DNA of 5,543 bases from assembly GCA_021821225.1 (NCBI GenBank), contig JAKACR010000201.1, positions 1-5,543 on the forward strand, in the 5' to 3' direction. Below, piece by piece: positions 1 to 5,543 of this stretch. The notes under the pieces are model-generated. The model had not been told where the DNA came from, did not search any database, and worked only from the letters and a program-made list of their open reading frames with translations. This DNA comes from Bacillota bacterium. Its GTDB lineage: Bacteria > Bacillota > Bacilli > Alicyclobacillales > SLC66. Position 1 is the first letter of the stretch; each line of letters starts with the position of its first letter. The translations under genes were made by a program, and so were the position numbers.

Positions 1-468
1 GGTCCGCGCACCGAACACAAAACGCTGCCGCTGGTGCAACTGCCCACCCAGCAACTGGATGGTCATGGACGGGTGCCGCGCAAGGATGCCAGCGATGTCG
101 ATCGAATTGGTCACGACGACATGATTCGCGGTCCGGATGCACTCGGCAGCCGCCTGGGCCGTGGTGGACGCGTTCAGGAAGAGGTGGTCGCCATCCCTGA
201 CGAGTTGGGCCGCCGCCAATCCGATCGCCCGTTTGTCGTCCGTGCCCATGCGCGCGCGCTCGTCGTAAAACCCCACTTCCTTCATCAATGTGGAGGGTAT
301 CGCGCCGCCGTGCGTCCGCACGATCATCTTTTGCTCTTCCAACTTCACCAGATCGCGGCGCGCCGTGTCGCGCGAGACGCCGAACCGGTCGCAGATCTCC
401 TCGACGCGGATGCGTTTGTGCCTGTGAATATGTTTGAGAATCGAATCCAGGCGTTCTTCCTGGTACAT
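1..468 (-). CDS. DeoR/GlpR-family transcriptional regulator, N-terminal 156 residues (runs off left edge)
   Basis: This gene reads leftward from an ATG at 466-468 and is still open at base 1, so about 156 residues of a family-typical ~250 are visible. Residues ~5-55 form the DeoR winged helix-turn-helix: an N-terminal MYQEERLDSIL helix, then EICDRFGVSRDTARRDL, then the hallmark RTHGGA at ~51-56. The start of the sugar-phosphate-binding DeoRC domain follows, with KRAIGLAA (~79-86), an NASTT effector loop (~99-103), VVTNSI (~118-123) and LLGGQL (~139-144). Family members usually repress a neighbouring carbohydrate operon and are released by a phosphorylated sugar. The target genes would lie beyond the left edge and the ligand cannot be told from here. 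A ribosome binding site, AGGGGG (474-479), sits 5 nt before the ATG. The gene follows the flavin-protein gene on the same strand after 79 bp but has its own promoter. Confidence 0.93.
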   Translation of the reverse strand, partial: MYQEERLDSILKHIHRHKRIRVEEICDRFGVSRDTARRDLVKLEEQKMIVRTHGGAIPSTLMKEVGFYDERARMGTDDKRAIGLAAAQLVRDGDHLFLNASTTAQAAAECIRTANHVVVTNSIDIAGILARHPSMTIQLLGGQLHQRQRFVFGART

Positions 469-480
469 GCCTGCCCCCTG

Positions 481-542
481 TTTGCGCTTTTTTTGCGTAA
501 TTTACTTAAGCATATTGTAGTTTATATGCGCATTTTGCGCAA
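481..542 (-). promoter_or_regulatory. Probable DeoR-type operator cluster (repeated GCGCAAA/ACGCAAA)
   Basis: On the minus strand the heptamer (G/A)CGCAAA occurs in the same orientation at 534-540, 492-498 (ACGCAAA) and 481-487. A TGCGCA palindrome at 527-532 and a TTGCGCAA palindrome at 535-542 sit in and over the -35/spacer region. Copy spacings are 42 and 11 bp, close to whole helical turns, so all copies would face one side of the DNA. Placement over the -35 and just downstream of the predicted start fits autorepression by the DeoR-family protein, which is an inference from position. Confidence 0.45.
514..542 (-). promoter_or_regulatory. Predicted sigma-A promoter of the deoR-type gene
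   Basis: Reading leftward, TTGCGC (537-542) and TACAAT (514-519) are separated by exactly 17 bp. Transcription would start near 507, about 39 nt before the start codon. The -35 hexamer lies only about 6 bp after the stop codon of the upstream flavin-protein gene. I see no terminator between the two, so read-through from the marR operon is also possible. Confidence 0.6.
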
Positions 543-547
543 TAGAA

Positions 548-1075
548 TCAATCCTTCCTCACAGGCCCGTCGAAATCACGAAGTTGAAAATCAATATTCT
601 GCAATCCGTTATAATAATTACTAATACTAGGCAAAAATTTTAAGACGCAATACTCAGGATCTGTCGCGCCCTGCGGATAGTAAGCTTCCCAGCCGACACG
701 CCATAGCCGGCGTCTAGACTCGGGATCGGATACGATCTCGATATCACCGACCAGCAGCAGGCCGGCAATGCGCTGCGGGTCGTAGAAATACACGCAGGCG
801 CGCGGATCCCGTTTGAATTGCCCGACTCTCCTCGAAGATGTGTTGGTACTGAGCCAAACGCTGAAATGACTGTCCGACTCAACCTTGAACATCGCCTTAA
901 TGTTCGGATATCCGGCTTCGCCGAGGGATCCCACCATGGCGATTTCTGATTTATCCACCAATGCAAGCGCATGGGCTCTGCCCTCCATCTCGCTCATCGG
1001 GGGACGTGGGTTTGCGACGATCTTTTGCGCAGATCGTATCGCCCGTTCGATGACGCTTTCAGTCTCCATGACCAT
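548..1075 (-). CDS. Pyridoxamine 5'-phosphate oxidase-like (general-stress-type) flavin-binding protein
   Basis: This is a 175-residue cytoplasmic protein of the split-barrel FMN-binding superfamily. Core segments are EIAMVGSLGEAGYPNIKAMFK (~44-64), VWLSTNTSSRRVGQFKRDP (~73-91), ACVYFYDP (~93-100), GLLLVGDIEIVSDPESR (~105-121), WEAYYPQGATDPEY (~129-142) and NYYNGL (~153-158). This pattern matches the small PPOX-like proteins of Firmicutes, including relatives of general stress protein 26. It does not point to the vitamin B6 biosynthetic oxidase, and family members bind FMN, F420 or haem, so the substrate is unknown. The first ATG (1073-1075) has AGGG 9 nt upstream. A second in-frame ATG at 1067-1069 has GAGAG 6 nt upstream and is equally credible (173 residues). 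About 40 N-terminal residues precede the first core strand. It lies about 30 bp after the marR stop on the same strand, so the two are probably co-transcribed and MarR is its likely regulator. Confidence 0.88.
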   Translation of the reverse strand: MVMETESVIERAIRSAQKIVANPRPPMSEMEGRAHALALVDKSEIAMVGSLGEAGYPNIKAMFKVESDSHFSVWLSTNTSSRRVGQFKRDPRACVYFYDPQRIAGLLLVGDIEIVSDPESRRRLWRVGWEAYYPQGATDPEYCVLKFLPSISNYYNGLQNIDFQLRDFDGPVRKD

Positions 1076-1102
1076 CTCTCTTTTCCCTGTTTGACATCTC
1101 CA

Positions 1103-1524
1103 TCATTCATGGTCACTCTCAAATCGTCCAAGCGTTTCGAAAATGCGTCTCAGGTTTTCTTCAAACTGGTTTATCTCGCTTTCGCTGAATCCTCTGTAAT
1201 AGAGGTTGATCATATCGAGCGAGACACCTTCATAGGACGCCTTCATTTTTTTGTTCTCTTCTGTCAGTTGGATCAACGTCATACGCCGGTCCTTGTTTGG
1301 AAATGTCCGGATGATATGCCCGGTCTCTTCAAGCTTGTCCAACATGCGAGTCAGAGTGGATTCCCCAATCGCTGTCCGTTTGGCCAGTTCCTTTATCGGA
1401 ATGCTGCCTTTTTGCCACAGGGCAAACAGAATTCTCCCCTGTGCCGGATTGATGTCGGTGATCCTGCACTTCTTGAGTTTCCTGGAAAAATGCGCCCTGA
1501 TAATTGGTGGATCTTTGCTATCAA
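1103..1524 (-). pseudogene. MarR-family transcriptional regulator, interrupted by a one-base frameshift
   Basis: Two minus-strand frames together encode one MarR protein. The upstream frame (from about 1524 down to ~1486) gives IAKIHQLSGRIF. The downstream frame (~1485 to stop at 1103) gives SRKLKK, ITDINPAQGRILFALW, the recognition helix ESTLTRMLDKLEETG and the wing NKDRRMTLIQLT. Adding one A to the A5 run at 1486-1490 joins them into a 140-residue protein, normal length for the family, with N- and C-terminal dimerisation helices. As written, the upstream frame stops near 1393, and the downstream frame has no ATG, GTG or TTG before the codon at 1343-1345, which would leave 80 residues without the recognition helix start. 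The likeliest start is TTG at 1522-1524, with AGGTG 5 nt upstream; an ATG at 1588-1590 in the same frame lacks a ribosome binding site. The shift may be a real inactivating mutation or a homopolymer sequencing error. An intact protein would presumably control the downstream flavin-protein gene. Confidence 0.82.
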
Positions 1525-1621
1525 AAATCCACCTTGACGTAGTTCTCTCCTGTGCCTCCCCCTTCTAAAAAAATGATGACGACGGACCATGCCGTAAAAT
1601 GGAAAAAATAAAATTGTATAT

Positions 1622-1650
1622 AAAATAATTGTATTCAGACCTAATGTCAA
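1622..1650 (-). promoter_or_regulatory. Predicted sigma-A promoter of the marR-flavin protein operon
   Basis: Reading leftward, a consensus TTGACA (1645-1650) is followed after 17 bp by TATTTT (1622-1627), within a very AT-rich stretch (bases 1561-1680 are about 32% GC). The start of transcription would be near 1615, about 90 nt before the proposed TTG start. Two copies of ATACAATT (1627-1634 and 1612-1619, same orientation) flank the -10 and are candidate regulator contacts. Confidence 0.55.
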
Positions 1651-1798
1651 GACAGAATTTTGCTTGAAACAAGACCTTGCTTGATATTCGTCATGTACAC
1701 CTGATTGCGACACTCCGTTGCCGCTCCAAGATACATTCAGCACGCTTACATCTGCTCAAACGGAAATTTGGGACAGTGTCTGAGATGAGGCAACAACG

Positions 1799-1824
1799 AT
1801 GACCATAGTCATTGACTTCGGTCA
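1799..1824 (+). promoter_or_regulatory. Probable TetR-family operator: two tandem TGAC-N4-GTCA dyads
   Basis: The first dyad is ATGAC-N4-GTCAT at 1799-1812 and the second is TGAC-N4-GTCA at 1813-1824. Matching half-sites repeat every 13 bp (1800 and 1813; 1808 and 1821). The array covers the -35 hexamer of the tetR promoter, where a bound repressor would block RNA polymerase. That it is the binding site of the TetR protein encoded next to it is an inference from position and symmetry. Confidence 0.6.
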
Positions 1825-1840
1825 TTATTCCTGGTACGAT
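1812..1840 (+). promoter_or_regulatory. Predicted sigma-A promoter of the tetR-MFS operon
   Basis: TTGACT (1812-1817) and TACGAT (1835-1840) are exactly 17 bp apart, and TGG immediately before the -10 supplies an extended -10 element. The expected transcription start is near 1847, about 70 nt before the tetR ATG. The -35 hexamer is embedded in the dyads described separately. Confidence 0.65.
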
Positions 1841-1916
1841 GTTGTCGTGAAGATGGACTGAATTCACCCCAACCATGCGCGACAGAATGACGGGAGACCG
1901 CGAAAGGAGCGCCGGA

Positions 1917-2492
1917 ATGACCAGAAAAGAACAGCGCGAAAAAACGAAGAGGCACCTCTTTGACACGGCACTGCGCCTGTTTCGGGAACGCGGTTCGGCG
2001 CAAACATCTGTGGACGATATTGTGCGTATGGCAGGAGTGGCAAAAGGGACTTTCTTCGTTCACTTCCCTGCGAAAGACGCCGTGTTTCAAGCCTATGTGG
2101 ACATGGTGACGGATGATTTGCGCCCCAGTGTAACCGAATGGCTCACCATGGCGCCGATCGACGCTTTGGAGGATATCTCTCGCCGATTGACAGAGCAGGC
2201 TGAGGCGGACCGGCGGTTTATTGGAGACGTCATCCGCGCCGAACTATTTGGCGAACCTCTGGACGACAGTCGTCCTTCTGCGTTACAGGAGATCCTGTTG
2301 CCCATCATTCGGAGGCTTCGAGAGAATGGAGGTGTGCATCCTGACATTTCGGACGACGCTGCGGCGCAGCACCTGCTGTCATGTCAGTTCATGTATCTTG
2401 CGTGGGCGTGGCGGCGTGGCGATCCTTTTGAAGGGGCGATGATCCTTGCCCTGCGGCTTGGTCTTCAAGGACTGCGACCTCAAACCGTGTAG
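1917..2492 (+). CDS. TetR/AcrR-family transcriptional regulator, likely local repressor of the MFS pump
   Basis: This is a 191-residue one-component regulator. The TetR helix-turn-helix occupies residues ~8-57: a first helix LFDTALRLFRERG, then SVDDIVRMAGVAKGTFFVHFPAKDAVF with the family-typical KGTFF...HF recognition helix. The rest (~60-185) is the variable helical ligand-binding and dimerisation domain, which gives no clue to the ligand. I chose the ATG at 1917-1919 because AGGAG (1905-1909) sits 7 nt upstream. An in-frame ATG at 1875 would add 14 residues but has no ribosome binding site. The stop is 57 bp before the MFS gene with no terminator between, so the two are probably one operon. 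By analogy with other tetR-efflux pairs, it likely represses itself and the pump until a toxic compound binds. Confidence 0.93.
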   Translation: MTRKEQREKTKRHLFDTALRLFRERGSAQTSVDDIVRMAGVAKGTFFVHFPAKDAVFQAYVDMVTDDLRPSVTEWLTMAPIDALEDISRRLTEQAEADRRFIGDVIRAELFGEPLDDSRPSALQEILLPIIRRLRENGGVHPDISDDAAAQHLLSCQFMYLAWAWRRGDPFEGAMILALRLGLQGLRPQTV

Positions 2493-2535
2493 TCGTCAAC
2501 GCAGCGCAATTTTGTGTAAAGAGAATCTCACTAAG

Positions 2536-2543
2536 TCAGGAGG
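2536..2543 (+). promoter_or_regulatory. Strong ribosome binding site of the MFS gene
   Basis: A full AGGAGG lies here, 6 nt ahead of the ATG at 2550-2552. It fixes that start codon and implies efficient translation of the transporter from the shared tetR transcript. Confidence 0.7.
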
Positions 2544-2549
2544 ATATCT

Positions 2550-3974
2550 ATGGCGAGCAAACGGACTCAAACGGCTGTTCTCCTGGCCACCTTTTTAGCA
2601 GCCTTGGATGGCACGGTTGTTGCTACTGCAGGACCTGTCATAGCGCGCGATCTGTCTGGATTGAACTTTTATCCCTGGATGCTGGCCAGCTTTATGGCTG
2701 CAACAGCAGTCGCAACACCTGTGTTTGGGAAACTCGCCGACCGTTTTCCGCCATCGCGCTTATATACGGTGGTTCTCGGCGTTTTCGCGGTGGGATCACT
2801 CGGCTGCGCAGCGGCGGAGAGCATTGGCGTGTTGATCGGATTTCGGATCTTTCAAGGCATCGGCGCGGGCGGAATCTTTACTGTAGGCCTTATCGTGATC
2901 GGTCGGGCATTTACGGGTCCCGAGAGGGCGAAGGCGCTCGGGACGCAGAGCGCAATGTGGGGAATCGCAGCCGTGCTCGGACCGGTAGTCGGCGGCCTGT
3001 TTGCGCAAACGGGGTTATGGCGACTGATGTTTCTGGTGAACATCCCTTTGATCTTGATCGCAATGAGTTTGGTCCGTTCGTCGGGAAATATAAACAAAGG
3101 GAACGAATTCAGGAAGGATTCGACATCAAAACCCTTTGACTTTAGGGGCACCCTCTGGCTGAGTCTCCTTGTGTCCACATGGCTCATGACACCGACGGTT
3201 TTTGGCGCAGGTCTGGATTGGCTGGCACTGTTGGCGATCGTCGCGGGAGGAATCAGCGGTGTTCTCTTCTGGAAAACAGAGAGTCTCGCAAGCGATCCCC
3301 TGTTGCCGCTTCTCAAGTTCCGAAAATCGGCAACCTTGCGCCTTTTGGTCGCGGGAGCCATTTCCAGCGCGGTTCTCTATGCGACTGTAACGATGATCTC
3401 CTTGTTAACACAGAGCGCGATGAATTTTTCTCCTGCCGTGTCCGGACTGATCCTGCTACCCATTCCCGCCGGATGGGCGGTCGGCAGCATGGCGGCTGGC
3501 CGACGATCTGCGAGAATAGGGGGACGCCCTATGGCGAGCATCGGACTTGCCTTGATGATTTTGGGACTGTTGGCGTGTTCCGGGCAGAGCGCGCGCGCAT
3601 GGCAAATCATTGACTTGGCGGCGGGTGGGGGACTGCTCGGATTTGGCACTGGACACTTCATTATCGGAGCACTCTGGGAGGTGCAAACGATGGCTTCGGA
3701 GAGCGAGATCGGCGTTGATACAGCTCTATTCAACTTTGCGCGCAATGTCGGCAACGCGTTAGGTCCCGCCATCTTCGGGGGACTGACGTTATGGATGGAC
3801 CATGGACTGATCGGTATTCAACCAAGCGATGGACTTCAGACTGTGCCGATATCTGGGCTATTGACGCAGTCGATCCATGTGACGGTGTGGATTTTAGTAG
3901 CCGTACTGGCTGTCCTCATCCCCATTGTGGCTGAATTTGGTCCGCGCAAATCTCCCGCCGAAACACTCAGATAA
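2550..3974 (+). CDS. MFS multidrug efflux transporter, DHA2/EmrB-QacA-like (14-TM type)
   Basis: This is a 474-residue integral membrane protein expected to export drugs in exchange for protons. TM1 carries the LDGTVV motif (D20) in place of the usual LDxTIVNVALP of DHA2 pumps. Motif A, GKLADRFPPSR, is at ~60-70, motif B, FRIFQGIGAGG, at ~98-108, and antiporter motif C, with GPVVGG at ~144-149, in TM5. A conserved WRLMFLVNIP follows (~157-166). A charged cytoplasmic loop (~177-198) precedes a second half of further hydrophobic segments, including LFNFARNVGNALGPAIFGG (~393-411). Size and layout fit the 14-helix DHA2 group, although I counted helices by eye only. Substrates cannot be deduced. 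It is the second gene of the tetR operon and probably induced by its own substrates. Its DNA is nearer 50% GC (one sampled 60-base line is 52%), below the helicase gene that follows. Confidence 0.92.
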   Translation: MASKRTQTAVLLATFLAALDGTVVATAGPVIARDLSGLNFYPWMLASFMAATAVATPVFGKLADRFPPSRLYTVVLGVFAVGSLGCAAAESIGVLIGFRIFQGIGAGGIFTVGLIVIGRAFTGPERAKALGTQSAMWGIAAVLGPVVGGLFAQTGLWRLMFLVNIPLILIAMSLVRSSGNINKGNEFRKDSTSKPFDFRGTLWLSLLVSTWLMTPTVFGAGLDWLALLAIVAGGISGVLFWKTESLASDPLLPLLKFRKSATLRLLVAGAISSAVLYATVTMISLLTQSAMNFSPAVSGLILLPIPAGWAVGSMAAGRRSARIGGRPMASIGLALMILGLLACSGQSARAWQIIDLAAGGGLLGFGTGHFIIGALWEVQTMASESEIGVDTALFNFARNVGNALGPAIFGGLTLWMDHGLIGIQPSDGLQTVPISGLLTQSIHVTVWILVAVLAVLIPIVAEFGPRKSPAETLR

Positions 3975-3984
3975 TCTGTAGAAC

Positions 3985-4010
3985 GAAAGAGCGATCGGAC
4001 GGCGCTTTTC
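3985..4010 (+). terminator. Weak candidate terminator after the MFS gene
   Basis: GAAA-G-AGCG (3985-3993) can pair with CGCTTTTC (4003-4010) to form an eight-pair stem with one bulged G and a 9-nt loop. The only T run (4006-4009) is part of the stem, so it is not a textbook intrinsic terminator. It is the only hairpin I see between the MFS and helicase genes. Confidence 0.28.
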
Positions 4011-4105
4011 ATGCGCAAATTAGGATAGAATGGCCGTAGGCTGAGAATCGGGTTCAAGAAGAGCAAATCGACATCCATCCGCAAGATGATTCCGGGGAGA
4101 TGCCC

Positions 4106-5543
4106 ATGCGAACAAAACACAGCCTGGCCGCATTGCTCGGCCAGTTTCAGACCGACGAGCGGGTGCGCCGGAACATCACCCACTGGCAGGCCATCCCGCC
4201 ACGCCAACCGAGGTTCGCCCCGTTCCCGCCCGACCTCGACGGCCGCCTCCGGCAGGCTCTCGCGAAACGCGGCATCACGAGTCTGTACACACACCAGGCG
4301 GCGTCCTTCCGTCTGGCGCGCGATGGCCGGAACATTGTCGCCGTGACGCCCACCGCTTCCGGCAAGAGCATGTGCTACCATCTTCCGATCCTTCAGTCGC
4401 TATCCGAAGACGCACAGATGCGCGCGCTCTACCTCTTTCCGACAAAAGCCCTGGCGCAGGACCAGCGGACGGAGTTGCACAACCTGGTACGCCAGGCCGG
4501 GCTGTCTGTCAAGGCGGAGACGTACGACGGCGACACGGCGGCAAACATTCGCCGGCTGGTGCGGCAGGCGGGCAACATTGTCATCACAAACCCGGACATG
4601 CTGCACTCGGCCATCCTTCCCCACCACACGAAGTGGGTGTCGTTTTTCGAGCACCTGCAGTACGTGGTGATCGACGAACTGCATACCTACCGCGGTGTGT
4701 TCGGCAGCCACGTGGCCAATGTAATCCGCCGCCTGAAGCGGATCTGCGCGTTCTACGACAGCCGGCCACAGTTCATCTGCACGTCCGCCACGATCGCCAA
4801 CCCGCGTGAACTGGCGCAAAAGCTCGTCGAAGAACCTGTCGAACTGGTCGACGACAACGGTGCCCCGGCAGGAACCAAGCACTTCGTGTTCTACAATCCG
4901 CCGCTTGTCAATGCGGAACTGAACATCCGCCGCAGCGCCACGCTCACGGCGCGCGACATCGCAGCGCTTTTCCTGGGAAACGGCATCCAGACCATTCTAT
5001 TCGCGCGCAGCAGGGTGCGCGTGGAGATCCTGCTGACCTATCTGCAGGAGCGGATCAGACGCCGGCTCGGACCGAAGGTCATCCGCGGCTACCGGGGAGG
5101 GTACCTTCCCTCGGAGCGGCGCGAAATCGAACAGGGGTTGCGCAGCGGCGACATCATGGGCGTCGTCAGCACCAACGCGCTGGAACTCGGGGTGGACATC
5201 GGGCAGTTGCAGGTCTGCGTGATGACGGGCTATGCGGGATCCGTCGCAAGCACTTGGCAACAGGCCGGACGGGCGGGAAGGCGGCAGGGCGAGTCCGTGG
5301 TCGTGCTCGTCGGAACATCCACGCCGCTTGACCAGTACCTCATGCATCATCCCGAGTATCTGTTCGAGCGCAGTCCGGAAACCGCCCGGATCAATCCGGA
5401 CAACCTCATCATTCTCGTCGATCATCTGAAGTGTGCGGCCTATGAACTGCCGTTTGCGGAAGGAGACCGCTTTGGCGCAGCCGAGATTGGGGAGATTCTC
5501 GAATTTCTGACAGAGGAACAGATTCTGCATCACGCGCGGGGCA
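4106..5543 (+). CDS. mrfA: DEAD/DEAH-box helicase of the MrfA/YprA (COG1205) family, N-terminal 479 residues (runs off right edge)
   Basis: This is an ATP-dependent superfamily 2 helicase, about 479 residues visible of an expected ~750. Helicase motifs appear in order: YTHQ Q-motif (~61-64), Walker A TPTASGKS (~81-88), Ia FPTKALAQDQ (~111-120), Ib TNPDMLH (~161-167), DELH Walker B (~190-193), III TSATI (~226-230), IV LFARSR (~298-303), V STNALELGVDIG (~355-366) and VI QQAGRAGRR (~385-393). The spacing and the ELHTYRGVFGSHVANVIRRL block are typical of YprA. In Bacillus subtilis, MrfA works with the exonuclease MrfB in repairing mitomycin C damage. The zinc-binding DUF1998 C-terminus and any mrfB lie beyond the edge. 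The start is the ATG at 4106-4108, with GGGGAG (4094-4099) 6 nt upstream. An in-frame ATG at 4100 abuts that site and is unlikely. A possible -10 (TAGAAT, 4026-4031) has no good -35. Confidence 0.92.
   Translation, partial: MRTKHSLAALLGQFQTDERVRRNITHWQAIPPRQPRFAPFPPDLDGRLRQALAKRGITSLYTHQAASFRLARDGRNIVAVTPTASGKSMCYHLPILQSLSEDAQMRALYLFPTKALAQDQRTELHNLVRQAGLSVKAETYDGDTAANIRRLVRQAGNIVITNPDMLHSAILPHHTKWVSFFEHLQYVVIDELHTYRGVFGSHVANVIRRLKRICAFYDSRPQFICTSATIANPRELAQKLVEEPVELVDDNGAPAGTKHFVFYNPPLVNAELNIRRSATLTARDIAALFLGNGIQTILFARSRVRVEILLTYLQERIRRRLGPKVIRGYRGGYLPSERREIEQGLRSGDIMGVVSTNALELGVDIGQLQVCVMTGYAGSVASTWQQAGRAGRRQGESVVVLVGTSTPLDQYLMHHPEYLFERSPETARINPDNLIILVDHLKCAAYELPFAEGDRFGAAEIGEILEFLTEEQILHHARG

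Noticed and set aside
34..624. A long plus-strand reading frame over the deoR region
   Set aside because: It is antisense to a clear DeoR domain in the other strand, has no ribosome binding site and no recognisable family, and is rich in residues expected from reading a GC-rich gene backwards.
1393..1743. A separate 116-residue minus-strand protein starting at 1743
   Set aside because: Only its segment from about 1533 to 1486 looks like protein (the MarR N-terminus). The upstream part covers the AT-rich promoter and the part after 1486 is out of frame. It is explained by the marR frameshift.
1651..1800. Small RNA or riboswitch between the divergent marR and tetR promoters
   Set aside because: Only a short CTTG-AAA-CAAG hairpin and a distant GACACT/AGTGTC pair are present. 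There is no terminator or conserved RNA fold, and the region lies upstream of both predicted transcription starts.
4011..4020. ATGCGCAAAT near the helicase start resembling the deoR-region repeats
   Set aside because: It is a single copy without phased partners, and another GCGCAAA occurs inside the MFS coding sequence at 3944-3950, so chance is the simplest explanation.
3975..4105. SOS (LexA) control of the helicase gene
   Set aside because: I looked for a CGAAC-N4-GTTCG-like box in this gap and found none. Only a weak -10-like TAGAAT (4026-4031) is visible.
4997..5533. A 178-residue minus-strand reading frame within the helicase gene, plus several others at 3836-4882
   Set aside because: The plus strand here encodes conserved helicase motifs IV-VI in an unbroken frame. 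The opposite frames have no family resemblance and no start signals.

Overview
The window holds six genes in two groups. They are typical of a Bacillota (Firmicutes) chromosome of moderate to fairly high GC, probably a spore-former-type Bacilli or Clostridia lineage. The basis is strong AGGAGG-like ribosome binding sites, sigma-A-type promoters, and an MrfA/YprA-type helicase and MarR/flavin-protein pair of the kind common in that phylum. I cannot name the genus.

Left part, minus strand (about 1-1650): a promoter near 1622-1650 drives a MarR-family regulator (1103 to about 1524). About 30 bp further on is a pyridoxamine-5'-phosphate-oxidase-like flavin-binding protein (548-1075). Next comes a DeoR-family sugar-type regulator (start at 468, running off the left edge) with its own promoter packed with GCGCAAA-type repeats. 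The marR gene carries a one-base frameshift in a homopolymer, and its expected start position has no ATG.

Middle part, plus strand (about 1800-3974): a TetR-family regulator (1917-2492) and a 14-TM-type drug/proton MFS antiporter (2550-3974) form a two-gene cassette. A clear promoter precedes tetR, and its -35 hexamer lies inside two tandem TGAC-N4-GTCA dyads. This is the usual layout of an autoregulated efflux operon induced by the regulator's ligand.

Right part, plus strand (4106 to the edge): a DEAD/DEAH-box helicase of the MrfA/YprA (COG1205) family, about 479 residues of an expected ~750. Its DNA is much richer in GC than the efflux and marR region, as is that of the deoR gene. The central block may therefore be a more recently acquired accessory segment.

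I found no mobile element, CRISPR array, tRNA or rRNA, and no convincing undescribed multi-gene system. The points most worth checking are the marR frameshift, the tandem TetR-type operator and the phased DeoR-type operator.
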